This document shows positions 1-5,015 of a stretch of DNA of 6,131 nt, piece by piece; the stretch's first letter is position 1, and the number at the start of each line of letters is the position of its first letter. The notes beneath the pieces were generated by a model that ran no database searches, had not been told where the DNA came from, and saw nothing but the letters and a program-made list of their open reading frames with translations. The stretch is from positions 1-6,131 of the forward strand of contig JAHKLV010000022.1 of NCBI GenBank assembly GCA_020854925.1, written 5' to 3'. Both the position numbers and the translations under genes were made by a program. The DNA is from Candidatus Methanofastidiosia archaeon. Lineage in GTDB: Archaea > Methanobacteriota_B > Thermococci > Methanofastidiosales > NM3.

Positions 1-813
1 GGCGTCGTCCAGCGTCCCCACGGTGTCTACCATCCCCGCCTCGTAGGCCTCGGTGGCAAGCCAGATGCTCCCGTCCGCTATGGCAAGCGCCTCGGACGAG
101 GTCATATCACGCTCGAGGGCCACGGTGCGCACAAACCTGTTGTACGAGTCCATGACGCTTGCCTCAAGCCAGGCATACTCCTCAGAGGTGAGCGCCCGCC
201 AGTCCGCACCCATGTCCTTGAAGGCGCCTGTCTTGATAACGGTGATGCGCAGGCCGAAGTCACGGTAGTATTGGCTTGCGTCGGTATGCACGTAGATGAC
301 CCCGATGTTGCCCACGAGACATTCCGGCCCCACGACAATGGCATCGGCACCAAGCGACAGGTAGTAGCCGCCGGACGCTATCATGCCGCCGGAGTAGACC
401 ACCACGGGTTTATGCGCCCGCAGCGCGGTGAGCGACTGGTACAGGTCCACCGTCGCCCCGACACCGCCCCCCGGGGAGTCGAGCCAGAGCACCACGGCGC
501 CGATGTTGGCGTCTTTACCGAGGCGGTCAAAGAGGTCGTAGGCCGTACCTACGTCCTCGCTGTCCAAAACCCCGTACATGCGCACGAGGGCCACGGCGCC
601 GTCGGGGGCGAGGGATTCAGACCGCAGGGCAACGAGCTGCGCCCGCAGGGAGGCAATGGTGTCCGCGTCTATGGCGGATGATTCGAGGATCGTCACCGTG
701 CCGCCGGTGGGGCAGGGTGCGCAGTCCTGTGCCGCCTCGTTGCCGGTGATACACCCTGATACGACAAGGATGCAGACAAGGAGGAGCCCCAGAAGAGATG
801 CTTTTATATGCAT
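1..813 (-). CDS. sppA: SppA-like signal peptide peptidase (S49 serine protease), putative lipoprotein; C-terminus cut by window edge
   Basis: Only the first 271 codons are present; the gene continues past the left edge. S49 proteases of this type are membrane-anchored Ser/Lys proteases whose active site lies outside the cytoplasmic membrane and which degrade leftover signal peptides or membrane-associated peptides. Visible motifs: a basic-hydrophobic N-terminus (residues 1-20) ending in VVSGC, a lipobox with Cys21; DSPGGGV at 112-118 (oxyanion region); IASGGYY at 145-151 with the expected nucleophile Ser147; GNIGVI at 168-173; and TGAFKDMG at 195-202 with the expected general base Lys199. The 52-residue Ser-Lys spacing is that of the short, bacillus-like SppA form. 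A short linker with C31-x-x-C34 separates anchor and protease domain. I chose ATG 813 because it starts directly at the signal peptide; there is no Shine-Dalgarno sequence and the TATA box is about 26 bp away, suggesting a leaderless mRNA. Family is secure; lipidation is inferred. Confidence 0.93.
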   Translation of the reverse strand, partial: MHIKASLLGLLLVCILVVSGCITGNEAAQDCAPCPTGGTVTILESSAIDADTIASLRAQLVALRSESLAPDGAVALVRMYGVLDSEDVGTAYDLFDRLGKDANIGAVVLWLDSPGGGVGATVDLYQSLTALRAHKPVVVYSGGMIASGGYYLSLGADAIVVGPECLVGNIGVIYVHTDASQYYRDFGLRITVIKTGAFKDMGADWRALTSEEYAWLEASVMDSYNRFVRTVALERDMTSSEALAIADGSIWLATEAYEAGMVDTVGTLDDA

Positions 814-821
814 GGTAAAAG

Positions 822-843
822 TATTTAAAGGAATTATTTATAC
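822..843. promoter_or_regulatory. Divergent promoter between sppA and the MFS gene
   Basis: The 63-bp gap 814-876 contains an AT-rich block in otherwise GC-rich DNA. On the minus strand TATAAATAA (842-834), preceded by purine-rich AAGG as a possible BRE, has its centre about 26 bp from the sppA ATG at 813, so the transcript would be leaderless. The same element read on the plus strand (TTATTTATA, preceded by AAAGGAA) would place a start near 866, about 11 nt before the MFS ATG. A second TATA-like element, TTTAAATA (829-822, minus), lies too close to sppA to drive it. Because TBP sites are nearly symmetric, one box may serve both directions. Start positions are inferred from spacing only. Confidence 0.6.
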
Positions 844-876
844 CTTGCGACCCGGCCGACGGCGCGAGATGAGAGT

Positions 877-2148
877 ATGCAGTACGACGAGAAGCGCACC
901 ATCTCCGGCATGCCTTTGTGGTATGCCATATACATCCCATACAAGATAGGGCAGGCGGTCATCAGCACCATCATCCCCATGCTCATCCTTTCCTTGGGGG
1001 GGACAGGTACGAAGGTGGGCCTTGCCACCATGCTCTTTTCCCTGGTCACCATGACGTTTGCCGTGGTATGGGGAAAGCTTTCCGACGCGCGGGAGCTTCG
1101 AAAACCCTTTATCCTCATCGGCATCGGCGGCACCATCCTCTGCCTGCTGCTCATGTACGTGTCGACGACGCATCTCTATGTCATTATCTGTTACGCACTG
1201 TGCGCCGTGCTCATGGCCGCAGAGCCCCCCATCACGCCGGTCTACCTTCTGCGCAACGCACACAAGAGCGAGTGGGACCGGGCGCTGTCCCGGTTCAACA
1301 CCCTGTGCGGGTGGGCGTGGGTGTCGGGGCTCGGGCTTGGCGCCGTCCTTGTCTACGCCGTATCGCTCCACACCATCGCCCTTGTCACGGCGGCCATCGT
1401 CGGCCTCTCCCTCTTCACGGCCCATTTCTGGATGCCCGATGCACCGGTCTACCTCATGCGCCCGAGGATAGCCATCATAGTGTCCCAGGTGGTCGAGCGC
1501 CGCCGGTTCCTTCCCAATTACGTGCTCCACCTCCCTCGCCTCCCCCACATTCGGAGCTCCAACAACAGGCTCTTTTTCCTTGCAAGCCTCATTCTTTATG
1601 TGGGCACGAACCTTATCTACCTTCCCGTCATACCGTACCTTACCGACCAGGGGCTTGCGAACTCGTCAATATTTGTGGTCATCATCGCCAACTCCATCGG
1701 GTCCGCGGTGGTCTACGAACGCATCGCCCCCCTCATCTCCCGGCGGGGCTGCATAGCGCCGCTGGTGACGGGTGTCATCGGGCGCCTCATCCTCATACTC
1801 GTGATGGCGGCGTGCGTCCTTGGCGTGGTGCCTGCGCCGGTCGTGGTCTTTTCCGCCGCCTTCTGTCTCGTGGGTGTTACCTGGCCGTTTATCTATCTGC
1901 CTTCCATATCCTTTGTCACCCACGCAGCCACCGAGGGCACACAGGGGGCGCTCATGGGCAAGTACAACTTCGTCACCACGTTCGGCCTCATGACCGGCAG
2001 CCTGCTCGCGGGGTATCTCTACGATAATGTGTCGTTTATCGCCTCGCTTCTCGGTGCCGCCGTGCTGCTCGTCCTTTCCTCGGCCGTCTTTCACCGTAGC
2101 GTACGCGAGCCGGCCGCATGCCAATCCTTAAATATTCTCCAGCCGTAG
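877..2148 (+). CDS. MFS permease, 12 predicted membrane helices, substrate unknown
   Basis: The 423-residue product is overwhelmingly hydrophobic and of the usual MFS length. A short hydrophilic N-terminus precedes helix 1 at about residue 12. The loop between helices 2 and 3 carries the MFS signature in the form GKLSDARELRKP (66-77), with the conserved Asp70 and basic residues R75/K76, which places this loop in the cytoplasm. A basic central loop (about 195-228, rich in Arg and including ERRRF) separates the two six-helix halves. The second half has a recognisable GALMGKYNFVTTFG segment near the penultimate helices, reminiscent of drug- or metabolite-efflux members, but no motif fixes the substrate. 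ATG 877 is the first good start after the promoter; the preceding GAGATGAGAG is only a weak ribosome site. The gene is divergent from sppA and 20 bp upstream of the peroxiredoxin gene on the same strand. Membership is secure; transport role beyond that is unknown. Confidence 0.88.
   Translation: MQYDEKRTISGMPLWYAIYIPYKIGQAVISTIIPMLILSLGGTGTKVGLATMLFSLVTMTFAVVWGKLSDARELRKPFILIGIGGTILCLLLMYVSTTHLYVIICYALCAVLMAAEPPITPVYLLRNAHKSEWDRALSRFNTLCGWAWVSGLGLGAVLVYAVSLHTIALVTAAIVGLSLFTAHFWMPDAPVYLMRPRIAIIVSQVVERRRFLPNYVLHLPRLPHIRSSNNRLFFLASLILYVGTNLIYLPVIPYLTDQGLANSSIFVVIIANSIGSAVVYERIAPLISRRGCIAPLVTGVIGRLILILVMAACVLGVVPAPVVVFSAAFCLVGVTWPFIYLPSISFVTHAATEGTQGALMGKYNFVTTFGLMTGSLLAGYLYDNVSFIASLLGAAVLLVLSSAVFHRSVREPAACQSLNILQP
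2128..2135 (+). promoter_or_regulatory. Probable internal TATA box for the peroxiredoxin gene
   Basis: TTAAATAT sits inside the last codons of the MFS gene, an isolated AT-rich patch in GC-rich coding sequence. Its centre (about 2131) predicts a transcript start near 2157, which would leave a leader of about 12 nt containing the AGGTGG ribosome site (2158-2163) ahead of the ATG at 2169. This would let the peroxiredoxin be expressed separately from the permease. It rests on sequence and spacing alone. Confidence 0.45.
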
Positions 2149-2168
2149 GGAATGAGAAGGTGGCATGA

Positions 2169-2642
2169 ATGGTAGAACAAGGTGAACAGGCTCCCCCCTT
2201 CTGCCTGCCCAATCAGGCAGGCGAAGGTGTGTGCCTCCATGACATAGCCTCGTGGCTCGTGCTCTATTTTTACCCGAAGGACGGGTCCTCGGGCTGTACG
2301 AGGGAGGCGAAGGACTTTTCCGCGCTTCGTGGCGAGTTCGACACCCTTGGCGTGCGCGTTCTCGGCATGAGCCCTGACACGCCCGCCAAGCACCGCTCGT
2401 TCATTGAAAAGGAGGGCCTTGCCCTCGAGCTTCTCAGTGACGAGACACCCGACCATGGCGTGCTTCGCGCCTATGGCGTCTGGCAGAAAAAGCAGATGTA
2501 CGGCAGGGAGTACGAGGGTGTGGTGCGTACGACGGTCGTCATCGGCCCCGACGGTGTCGTACGCCATGTATGGGGGAAGGTAAAGGTCCCCGGCCACGCC
2601 GAAGCCGTGCTCTCCTTCATGCGCGAGCTGGTCGCCGGGTAG
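2169..2642 (+). CDS. bcp: PrxQ/BCP-type peroxiredoxin without the usual resolving cysteine
   Basis: The 157-residue protein has the full BCP/PrxQ length and thioredoxin-like fold signature; such enzymes reduce hydrogen peroxide and organic hydroperoxides in the cytoplasm using thiol donors. The active site reads YPKDGSSGCTREAKDF (35-50), giving the PxxxS/TxxC pattern with peroxidatic Cys43; Ser40 replaces the more common Thr. The later GVWQKKQMYGREYEGVVRTT segment (103-122), with Arg120, is typical of the family. In most BCPs the resolving cysteine sits five residues after the peroxidatic one; here that position is Lys48. The only other cysteines are C12 and C22, so the enzyme is either a 1-Cys type or uses an atypical partner. 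The start at 2169 is chosen because AGGTGG lies 5 nt upstream; an ATG at 2165 is in another frame and stops at once. It lies 20 bp behind the MFS gene and ends at a terminator. Confidence 0.93.
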   Translation: MVEQGEQAPPFCLPNQAGEGVCLHDIASWLVLYFYPKDGSSGCTREAKDFSALRGEFDTLGVRVLGMSPDTPAKHRSFIEKEGLALELLSDETPDHGVLRAYGVWQKKQMYGREYEGVVRTTVVIGPDGVVRHVWGKVKVPGHAEAVLSFMRELVAG

Positions 2643-2664
2643 GGACCCATCCCTTTTCTTTTTT
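2642..2664 (+). terminator. Hairpin plus T-tract terminator after the peroxiredoxin gene
   Basis: GGGA (2642-2645) pairs with TCCC (2650-2653) around a CCCA loop and is followed at once by TTTTCTTTTTT (2654-2664). The hairpin is short (4 bp), but the T-tract alone is a good archaeal termination signal. It begins at the last base of the stop codon. The T-tract also overlaps the TAA stop codon of the convergent ACT gene, so the two transcripts probably overlap at their 3' ends. Confidence 0.7.
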
Positions 2665-3094
2665 AGAGTGCCGCTATGTCTTCCTGCCCGATGATGCGGT
2701 GGGGTAGTGCGGTGGCGAGCACGTCCTTGGTCCGCTCGATGTCATCGGTCTTGAGGATGAGGATCGCCTTGTTCCGGCACGCGATGCTAAAGGCGTAGAG
2801 ATAAAGGATGTTGATGCCGCGCTCGCCAAGGGCGCGGGCAATGCCTGACAGGCTTCCCGGCGCATCGTCGACCTCGACGCCGACGACATGTGCCTTCTTC
2901 ACGGTAAATCCCTCCGCGGTGAGGGCGTCATAGGCCGCATCGGGGTCGCTGACGATGCACCGGATAATGCCAAAATCGCCTGTTTCGGCGATGGAGGCCG
3001 CCTTGAGATTGATGTTGGCGCGCTCGAGGGCCTGCGTGAGGTCATAGAGGCGCCCCGGCCTGTTTTCCATAAAGACTGATATCTGGTATACCAT
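2663..3094 (-). CDS. Tandem ACT-domain protein, regulatory partner of the aryl-CoA ligase
   Basis: The 143-residue product consists of two ACT domains and little else. The first covers about residues 3-66, with the ligand-loop motif ENRPGRL (10-16) followed by helix and strand; the second covers about 70-135, with DDAPGSL (76-82). ACT domains bind small ligands, most often amino acids, usually at domain interfaces. Stand-alone tandem-ACT proteins of this kind are repeatedly found next to PaaK-family CoA ligases in archaea and anaerobic bacteria, which supports a regulatory or sensing role for the neighbouring enzyme. Its ATG overlaps the ligase TAA stop by one base (TAATG), and a GGAGG lies 8 nt upstream inside the ligase gene, so the two are translationally coupled. 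There is no catalytic motif. The ligand is not visible from sequence; an aromatic or branched-chain amino acid is a guess from context. Confidence 0.9.
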   Translation of the reverse strand: MVYQISVFMENRPGRLYDLTQALERANINLKAASIAETGDFGIIRCIVSDPDAAYDALTAEGFTVKKAHVVGVEVDDAPGSLSGIARALGERGINILYLYAFSIACRNKAILILKTDDIERTKDVLATALPHRIIGQEDIAAL

Positions 3095-4353
3095 TAGAGC
3101 ATCCTCCTGTCTATGATGCGCTGTGCCTTGCCTTCGCTGCGGGGAATCTTTCCCGGTTCCACGAGGCGCACCCGAACCTTGATGTTGAGCACGGCGTACA
3201 TCTCGTGCTCGATGGCACGCTGGAGCTCGATTATCTCCCCCATGGAGTCGTTGAAGAGCTCCCCTGTCACTTCCACGTAGACCTCCATGTCGTCCAGCGC
3301 CCCCTTGCGTTCCACATAGATCTGGTAATGGCCGCTCACGCCCTGTATCTTGGAGAGCACGTGCTCAATCTGGCTGGGGAAAACGTTAACGCCGCGCACG
3401 ATGAGCATGTCGTCCGTACGCCCAACGATGCGTCCGATGCGCTGGTCGCTGGCGTCGCACCCGCACCGGGAATCATACAGGTGCGAGATGTCACCGGTCC
3501 TGAAGCGTATGACCGGGCATGCCTCCTTCCACAGCGACGTGAAGACGATCTCCCCCTTCTCCCCCTCGCCAAGCACCTCGCCTGTCTCGGGGTCCACCAC
3601 CTCGACGAGGTACTTGTCGTCCCAGATGTGGAGTCCGTCCTGCCCGGCGCATTCCATCCCGACGCCCGGGCCGCCAAGCTCGCTCATGCCGTAGATGTCG
3701 TAGGCCTTGATGTCAAAGGCGTCCTCGATGCGCCGCCGCATGCTGTCAGACCACGGTTCGGCCCCGAAAATGCCCACCGAGAGGGGAAGTTCCTTGGGGT
3801 CGATGCCCGACTCTGCCACCACCTCTGAAAGGTAGAGGGCATACGAGGGGGTGCAACAGAGCACATCGACGCCAAAGTCCTGGAGGATCTTGACCTGCCG
3901 CGCGGTGTTGCCGCCGCTCGTGGGAACGACCGACGCCCCGAGAAGCTCGGCGCCGTAGTGGAGGCCAAGACCGCCGGTGAAGAGGCCGTATCCGTAGGAG
4001 TTCTGTATGACCGACCCTTCACCGACGCCGGCAAGGCGCAGGCAGTCTGCCACCATGGACGCCCATGTGGCGATGTCAGCCTTCGTGTAGGAGACCACCG
4101 TGGGGCTTCCTGTCGTCCCGGAGGAGGCATGGTATCGCACGACGCGCCGCTTGTCCACCGCAAGGATGCCGGTGGGGTAATAGGAACGAAGCTCCGCCTT
4201 TCTAAGGAAGGGCACGTGAGCGAGGTCTTCCAGCGAACGCAGGGCGTCCGGGTGGAATCCCGCCGCCGTAAAGGCCTGCCGGTAGTGGGGGGCGTGGTCG
4301 TAGCAGTAGGAAAGGGTACGTTTCAGGAGCGAAAGGCGCTGTGCATCGTTCAT
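3094..4353 (-). CDS. paaK: PaaK-family AMP-forming aryl-CoA ligase (phenylacetate-CoA ligase-like)
   Basis: The 419-residue enzyme belongs to the compact phenylacetate-CoA ligase branch of adenylate-forming enzymes, which convert an acid, ATP and CoA to acyl-CoA, AMP and PPi. Motifs in order: phosphate-binding loop SSGTTGSP (77-84); a Tyr/Gly-rich stretch NSYGYGLFTGG (118-128); FGAEPWS (196-202); YGMSELGGPG (221-230) for adenine and substrate binding; RTGD (285-288) for ribose; RIVGRTDDMLIVRGVNVFPS (308-327), the hinge; and GKAQR (408-412) with the likely catalytic Lys409. A Cys pair at C297/C299 is typical of this branch. ATG 4353 has AGGTGA 4 nt upstream and a TATA box at suitable distance. 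The downstream ACT gene overlaps it. In methanogens such ligases are linked to aryl-acid activation for indolepyruvate ferredoxin oxidoreductase, but no such oxidoreductase is visible here, so the acid substrate (phenylacetate, indoleacetate or another) is uncertain. Confidence 0.93.
   Translation of the reverse strand: MNDAQRLSLLKRTLSYCYDHAPHYRQAFTAAGFHPDALRSLEDLAHVPFLRKAELRSYYPTGILAVDKRRVVRYHASSGTTGSPTVVSYTKADIATWASMVADCLRLAGVGEGSVIQNSYGYGLFTGGLGLHYGAELLGASVVPTSGGNTARQVKILQDFGVDVLCCTPSYALYLSEVVAESGIDPKELPLSVGIFGAEPWSDSMRRRIEDAFDIKAYDIYGMSELGGPGVGMECAGQDGLHIWDDKYLVEVVDPETGEVLGEGEKGEIVFTSLWKEACPVIRFRTGDISHLYDSRCGCDASDQRIGRIVGRTDDMLIVRGVNVFPSQIEHVLSKIQGVSGHYQIYVERKGALDDMEVYVEVTGELFNDSMGEIIELQRAIEHEMYAVLNIKVRVRLVEPGKIPRSEGKAQRIIDRRML
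3103..3107 (-). promoter_or_regulatory. Shine-Dalgarno site for the ACT gene inside the end of the ligase gene
   Basis: GGAGG reads 3107 to 3103 on the minus strand, 8 nt before the ATG at 3094. Together with the TAATG stop-start overlap it indicates reinitiation or coupled translation and fixes the ACT start. Confidence 0.75.
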
Positions 4354-4385
4354 AGGTTCACCTTGCTATGTACCACGCACTTTAC

Positions 4386-4394
4386 AATAAAATA
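4386..4394 (-). promoter_or_regulatory. Probable TATA box for the ligase-ACT operon
   Basis: TATTTTATT (4394-4386 on the minus strand) lies in an AT-rich stretch between the tRNA and the ligase. Its centre predicts a transcript start near 4364, giving a leader of about 11 nt that holds the AGGTGA ribosome site. It deviates from the TTTAWATA consensus, so confidence is moderate. The 87-bp gap between tRNA and ligase otherwise holds two small inverted repeats. Confidence 0.5.
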
Positions 4395-4405
4395 GTTGTT
4401 GCACA

Positions 4406-4433
4406 ATCGAAACCGATATGACGCTATGCGTCA
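4406..4433. repeat. Two small inverted repeats between tRNA-Thr and the ligase promoter
   Basis: TGACGC (4419-4424) and GCGTCA (4428-4433) form a perfect 6-bp inverted repeat with a 3-nt spacer. Next to it ATCG (4406-4409) and CGAT (4414-4417) form a 4-bp repeat around AAAC. The first starts 8 nt beyond the tRNA 3' end in the direction of tRNA transcription and lies about 55-70 bp upstream of the predicted ligase transcript start. It could be an operator for a dimeric regulator of the ligase operon, or a 3' structure of the tRNA transcript; there is no T-tract immediately after it, which argues against a simple terminator. Confidence 0.5.
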
Positions 4434-4440
4434 GAGAAGA

Positions 4441-4517
4441 TGGAGCCCCGGGGGGGCTTTGAACCCCCGACCTGCCGATTACGAGTCGGCCGCTATACCA
4501 GGCTAAGCCACCGAGGC
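4441..4517 (-). tRNA. tRNA-Thr, anticodon CGU, encoded CCA
   Basis: The minus strand folds into a complete cloverleaf. The acceptor arm is GCCTCGG (4517-4511) with CCGGGGC, seven pairs including one U-G; discriminator U73 and an encoded CCA (4443-4441) follow. The D arm is GCTT/TAGC with a GG in the loop and one mismatch. The anticodon arm is GCCGA-CTCGTAA-TCGGC, with the CGT anticodon at 4483-4481, reading ACG (threonine). The variable loop has 5 nt and the T arm is GGGGG-TTCAAAG-CCCCC. No intron. G1-C72, C2-G71 and U73 suit an archaeal threonine tRNA. Its 5' end lies only 11 nt after the aIF1A stop codon and I see no promoter of its own, so it is probably excised from the aIF1A transcript by RNase P. 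Confidence 0.96.
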
Positions 4518-4528
4518 ATGCGTAAGGC

Positions 4529-4855
4529 CTATTCCTCAAGGGTGAGGTAGCCTTTCCTTTTTAACCAGTCACTCTGGGCCTTCGTGTATTTAAAGATAAT
4601 GTCGCCGCGGATGTCGCTCTGCAGCTCCCATGGTTTGACAAGAACGATGTCCTGTTCGATAAGCCAGGTCTTTCCCCGCCGCTTCGTCTTGACGCGGCAC
4701 AGGCGCGTGTTGCCGTCGAGGCAAACCACGCTCATCTTTCCGAATCCCATGCGCTGTTCGATGATGCCGAGGACCTCATCGTTTTTTGGGAGCCGGATAC
4801 GTGATATTTGGTCTTCCTCGCTTGGTGGTTCATATTTTTTTGGTCTTGTATATAT
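4529..4855 (-). CDS. eif1A: Translation initiation factor aIF1A, apparently starting at an ATA codon
   Basis: aIF1A, the archaeal relative of eIF1A and IF1, binds the small-subunit A site and, with aIF1, supports initiator tRNA binding and start selection. With ATA 4855 as residue 1 the protein has 108 residues, the normal family length: a charged tail (1-18), then the OB-fold beginning ISRIRLPKNDEVLGIIEQR (17-35), VVCLDGNTRL (43-52), DIVLVKPWELQ (69-79), DIIFKYTKAQ (85-94) and DWLKRKGYL (96-104). The frame is open back to a TAA at 4894-4892, but contains no ATG, GTG or TTG before ATG 4750, which lies inside the OB-fold and would remove its first strand. ATA 4855-4853 sits exactly 7 nt after GGAGG and downstream of a consensus TATA box. 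Alternatives are a sequencing error, such as an indel in the A7 run (4841-4835), or a frameshift. The C-terminal part is certain; the start is not. tRNA-Thr follows after 11 nt. Confidence 0.85.
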   Translation of the reverse strand: MYTRPKKYEPPSEEDQISRIRLPKNDEVLGIIEQRMGFGKMSVVCLDGNTRLCRVKTKRRGKTWLIEQDIVLVKPWELQSDIRGDIIFKYTKAQSDWLKRKGYLTLEE

Positions 4856-4862
4856 GGAATTC

Positions 4863-4867
4863 CCTCC
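4863..4867 (-). promoter_or_regulatory. Shine-Dalgarno GGAGG that decides the aIF1A start
   Basis: GGAGG (4867-4863, minus strand) is the strongest ribosome site in the window, 7 nt before ATA 4855. No ATG, GTG or TTG in any frame lies at usable spacing after it; the first downstream ATG (4834-4832 region, AATATGAAC) is about 30 nt away and in the wrong frame. Confidence 0.7.
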
Positions 4868-4888
4868 AGTCTTCCATTTTTGAGTGCG

Positions 4889-4896
4889 TATTTAAA
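4889..4896 (-). promoter_or_regulatory. TATA box for the aIF1A-tRNA-Thr transcript
   Basis: TTTAAATA (4896-4889 on the minus strand) is a perfect archaeal consensus. Its centre predicts a transcript start around 4865-4870, just at or before the GGAGG, giving a leader of only 10-15 nt. This places an upstream ATG at 4877, in another frame, outside the mRNA. Confidence 0.7.
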
Positions 4897-4975
4897 TCTT
4901 ATGGTGCGGGGCCCTGGCAGGCCGGACAGCGAGGGGCACATCGCCTTCCTCGGGAGAAGGGCCGATACGAAAACC

Positions 4976-4983
4976 TTTATAAC
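4976..4983 (+). promoter_or_regulatory. TATA box for the aminotransferase gene
   Basis: TTTATAAC, preceded by purine-rich CGAAAACC (possible BRE), predicts a transcript start near 5005 and a leader of about 11 nt with the GGTGA ribosome site. Between this box and the aIF1A TATA box lies an 80-bp GC-rich stretch (4897-4975) in which I see no gene, repeat or RNA. Confidence 0.65.
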
Positions 4984-5005
4984 AAAACACCCCTTGTGGT
5001 GGATA

Positions 5006-5010
5006 GGTGA
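5006..5010 (+). promoter_or_regulatory. Shine-Dalgarno site that fixes the aminotransferase start
   Basis: GGTGA ends 5 nt before ATG 5016. The in-frame GTG at 5007 is part of this site, so it is unlikely to be the start codon. Confidence 0.75.
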
Positions 5011-5015
5011 CTTGC

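Noticed and set aside
271..681. Plus-strand open frame of 136 codons
   Set aside because: It lies opposite the SppA catalytic domain, whose Ser/Lys motifs are intact on the minus strand; no ribosome site or recognisable motif.
838..1548. Long open frame on the minus strand (236 codons) opposite the MFS gene
   Set aside because: Its product is a low-complexity mix of Gly, Asp, Glu, Arg and His, as expected opposite a GC-rich membrane-protein gene; the plus-strand MFS motifs are unmistakable.
3205..3828. Plus-strand open frame of 207 codons
   Set aside because: Antisense shadow of the aryl-CoA ligase gene with His/Val/Leu-rich composition and no family resemblance.
4529..4750. aIF1A starting at the first in-frame ATG (73 residues)
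   Set aside because: This would remove the conserved first OB-fold strand (RIRLPKNDEVLGIIEQ), which is clearly encoded upstream in the same frame.
4732..4941. Minus-strand open frame of 69 codons overlapping the aIF1A 5' end
   Set aside because: Its second half is aIF1A in the wrong frame, it starts upstream of the TATA box, and it has no ribosome site.
4897..4975. GC-rich stretch between two promoters considered as a small RNA gene
   Set aside because: I could find only scattered short complementarities and no promoter, terminator or strong stem of its own.
5007..5015. GTG 5007 as start of the aminotransferase
   Set aside because: The GTG is part of the GGTGA ribosome site for ATG 5016, and the predicted transcript start at about 5005 leaves no leader for it.
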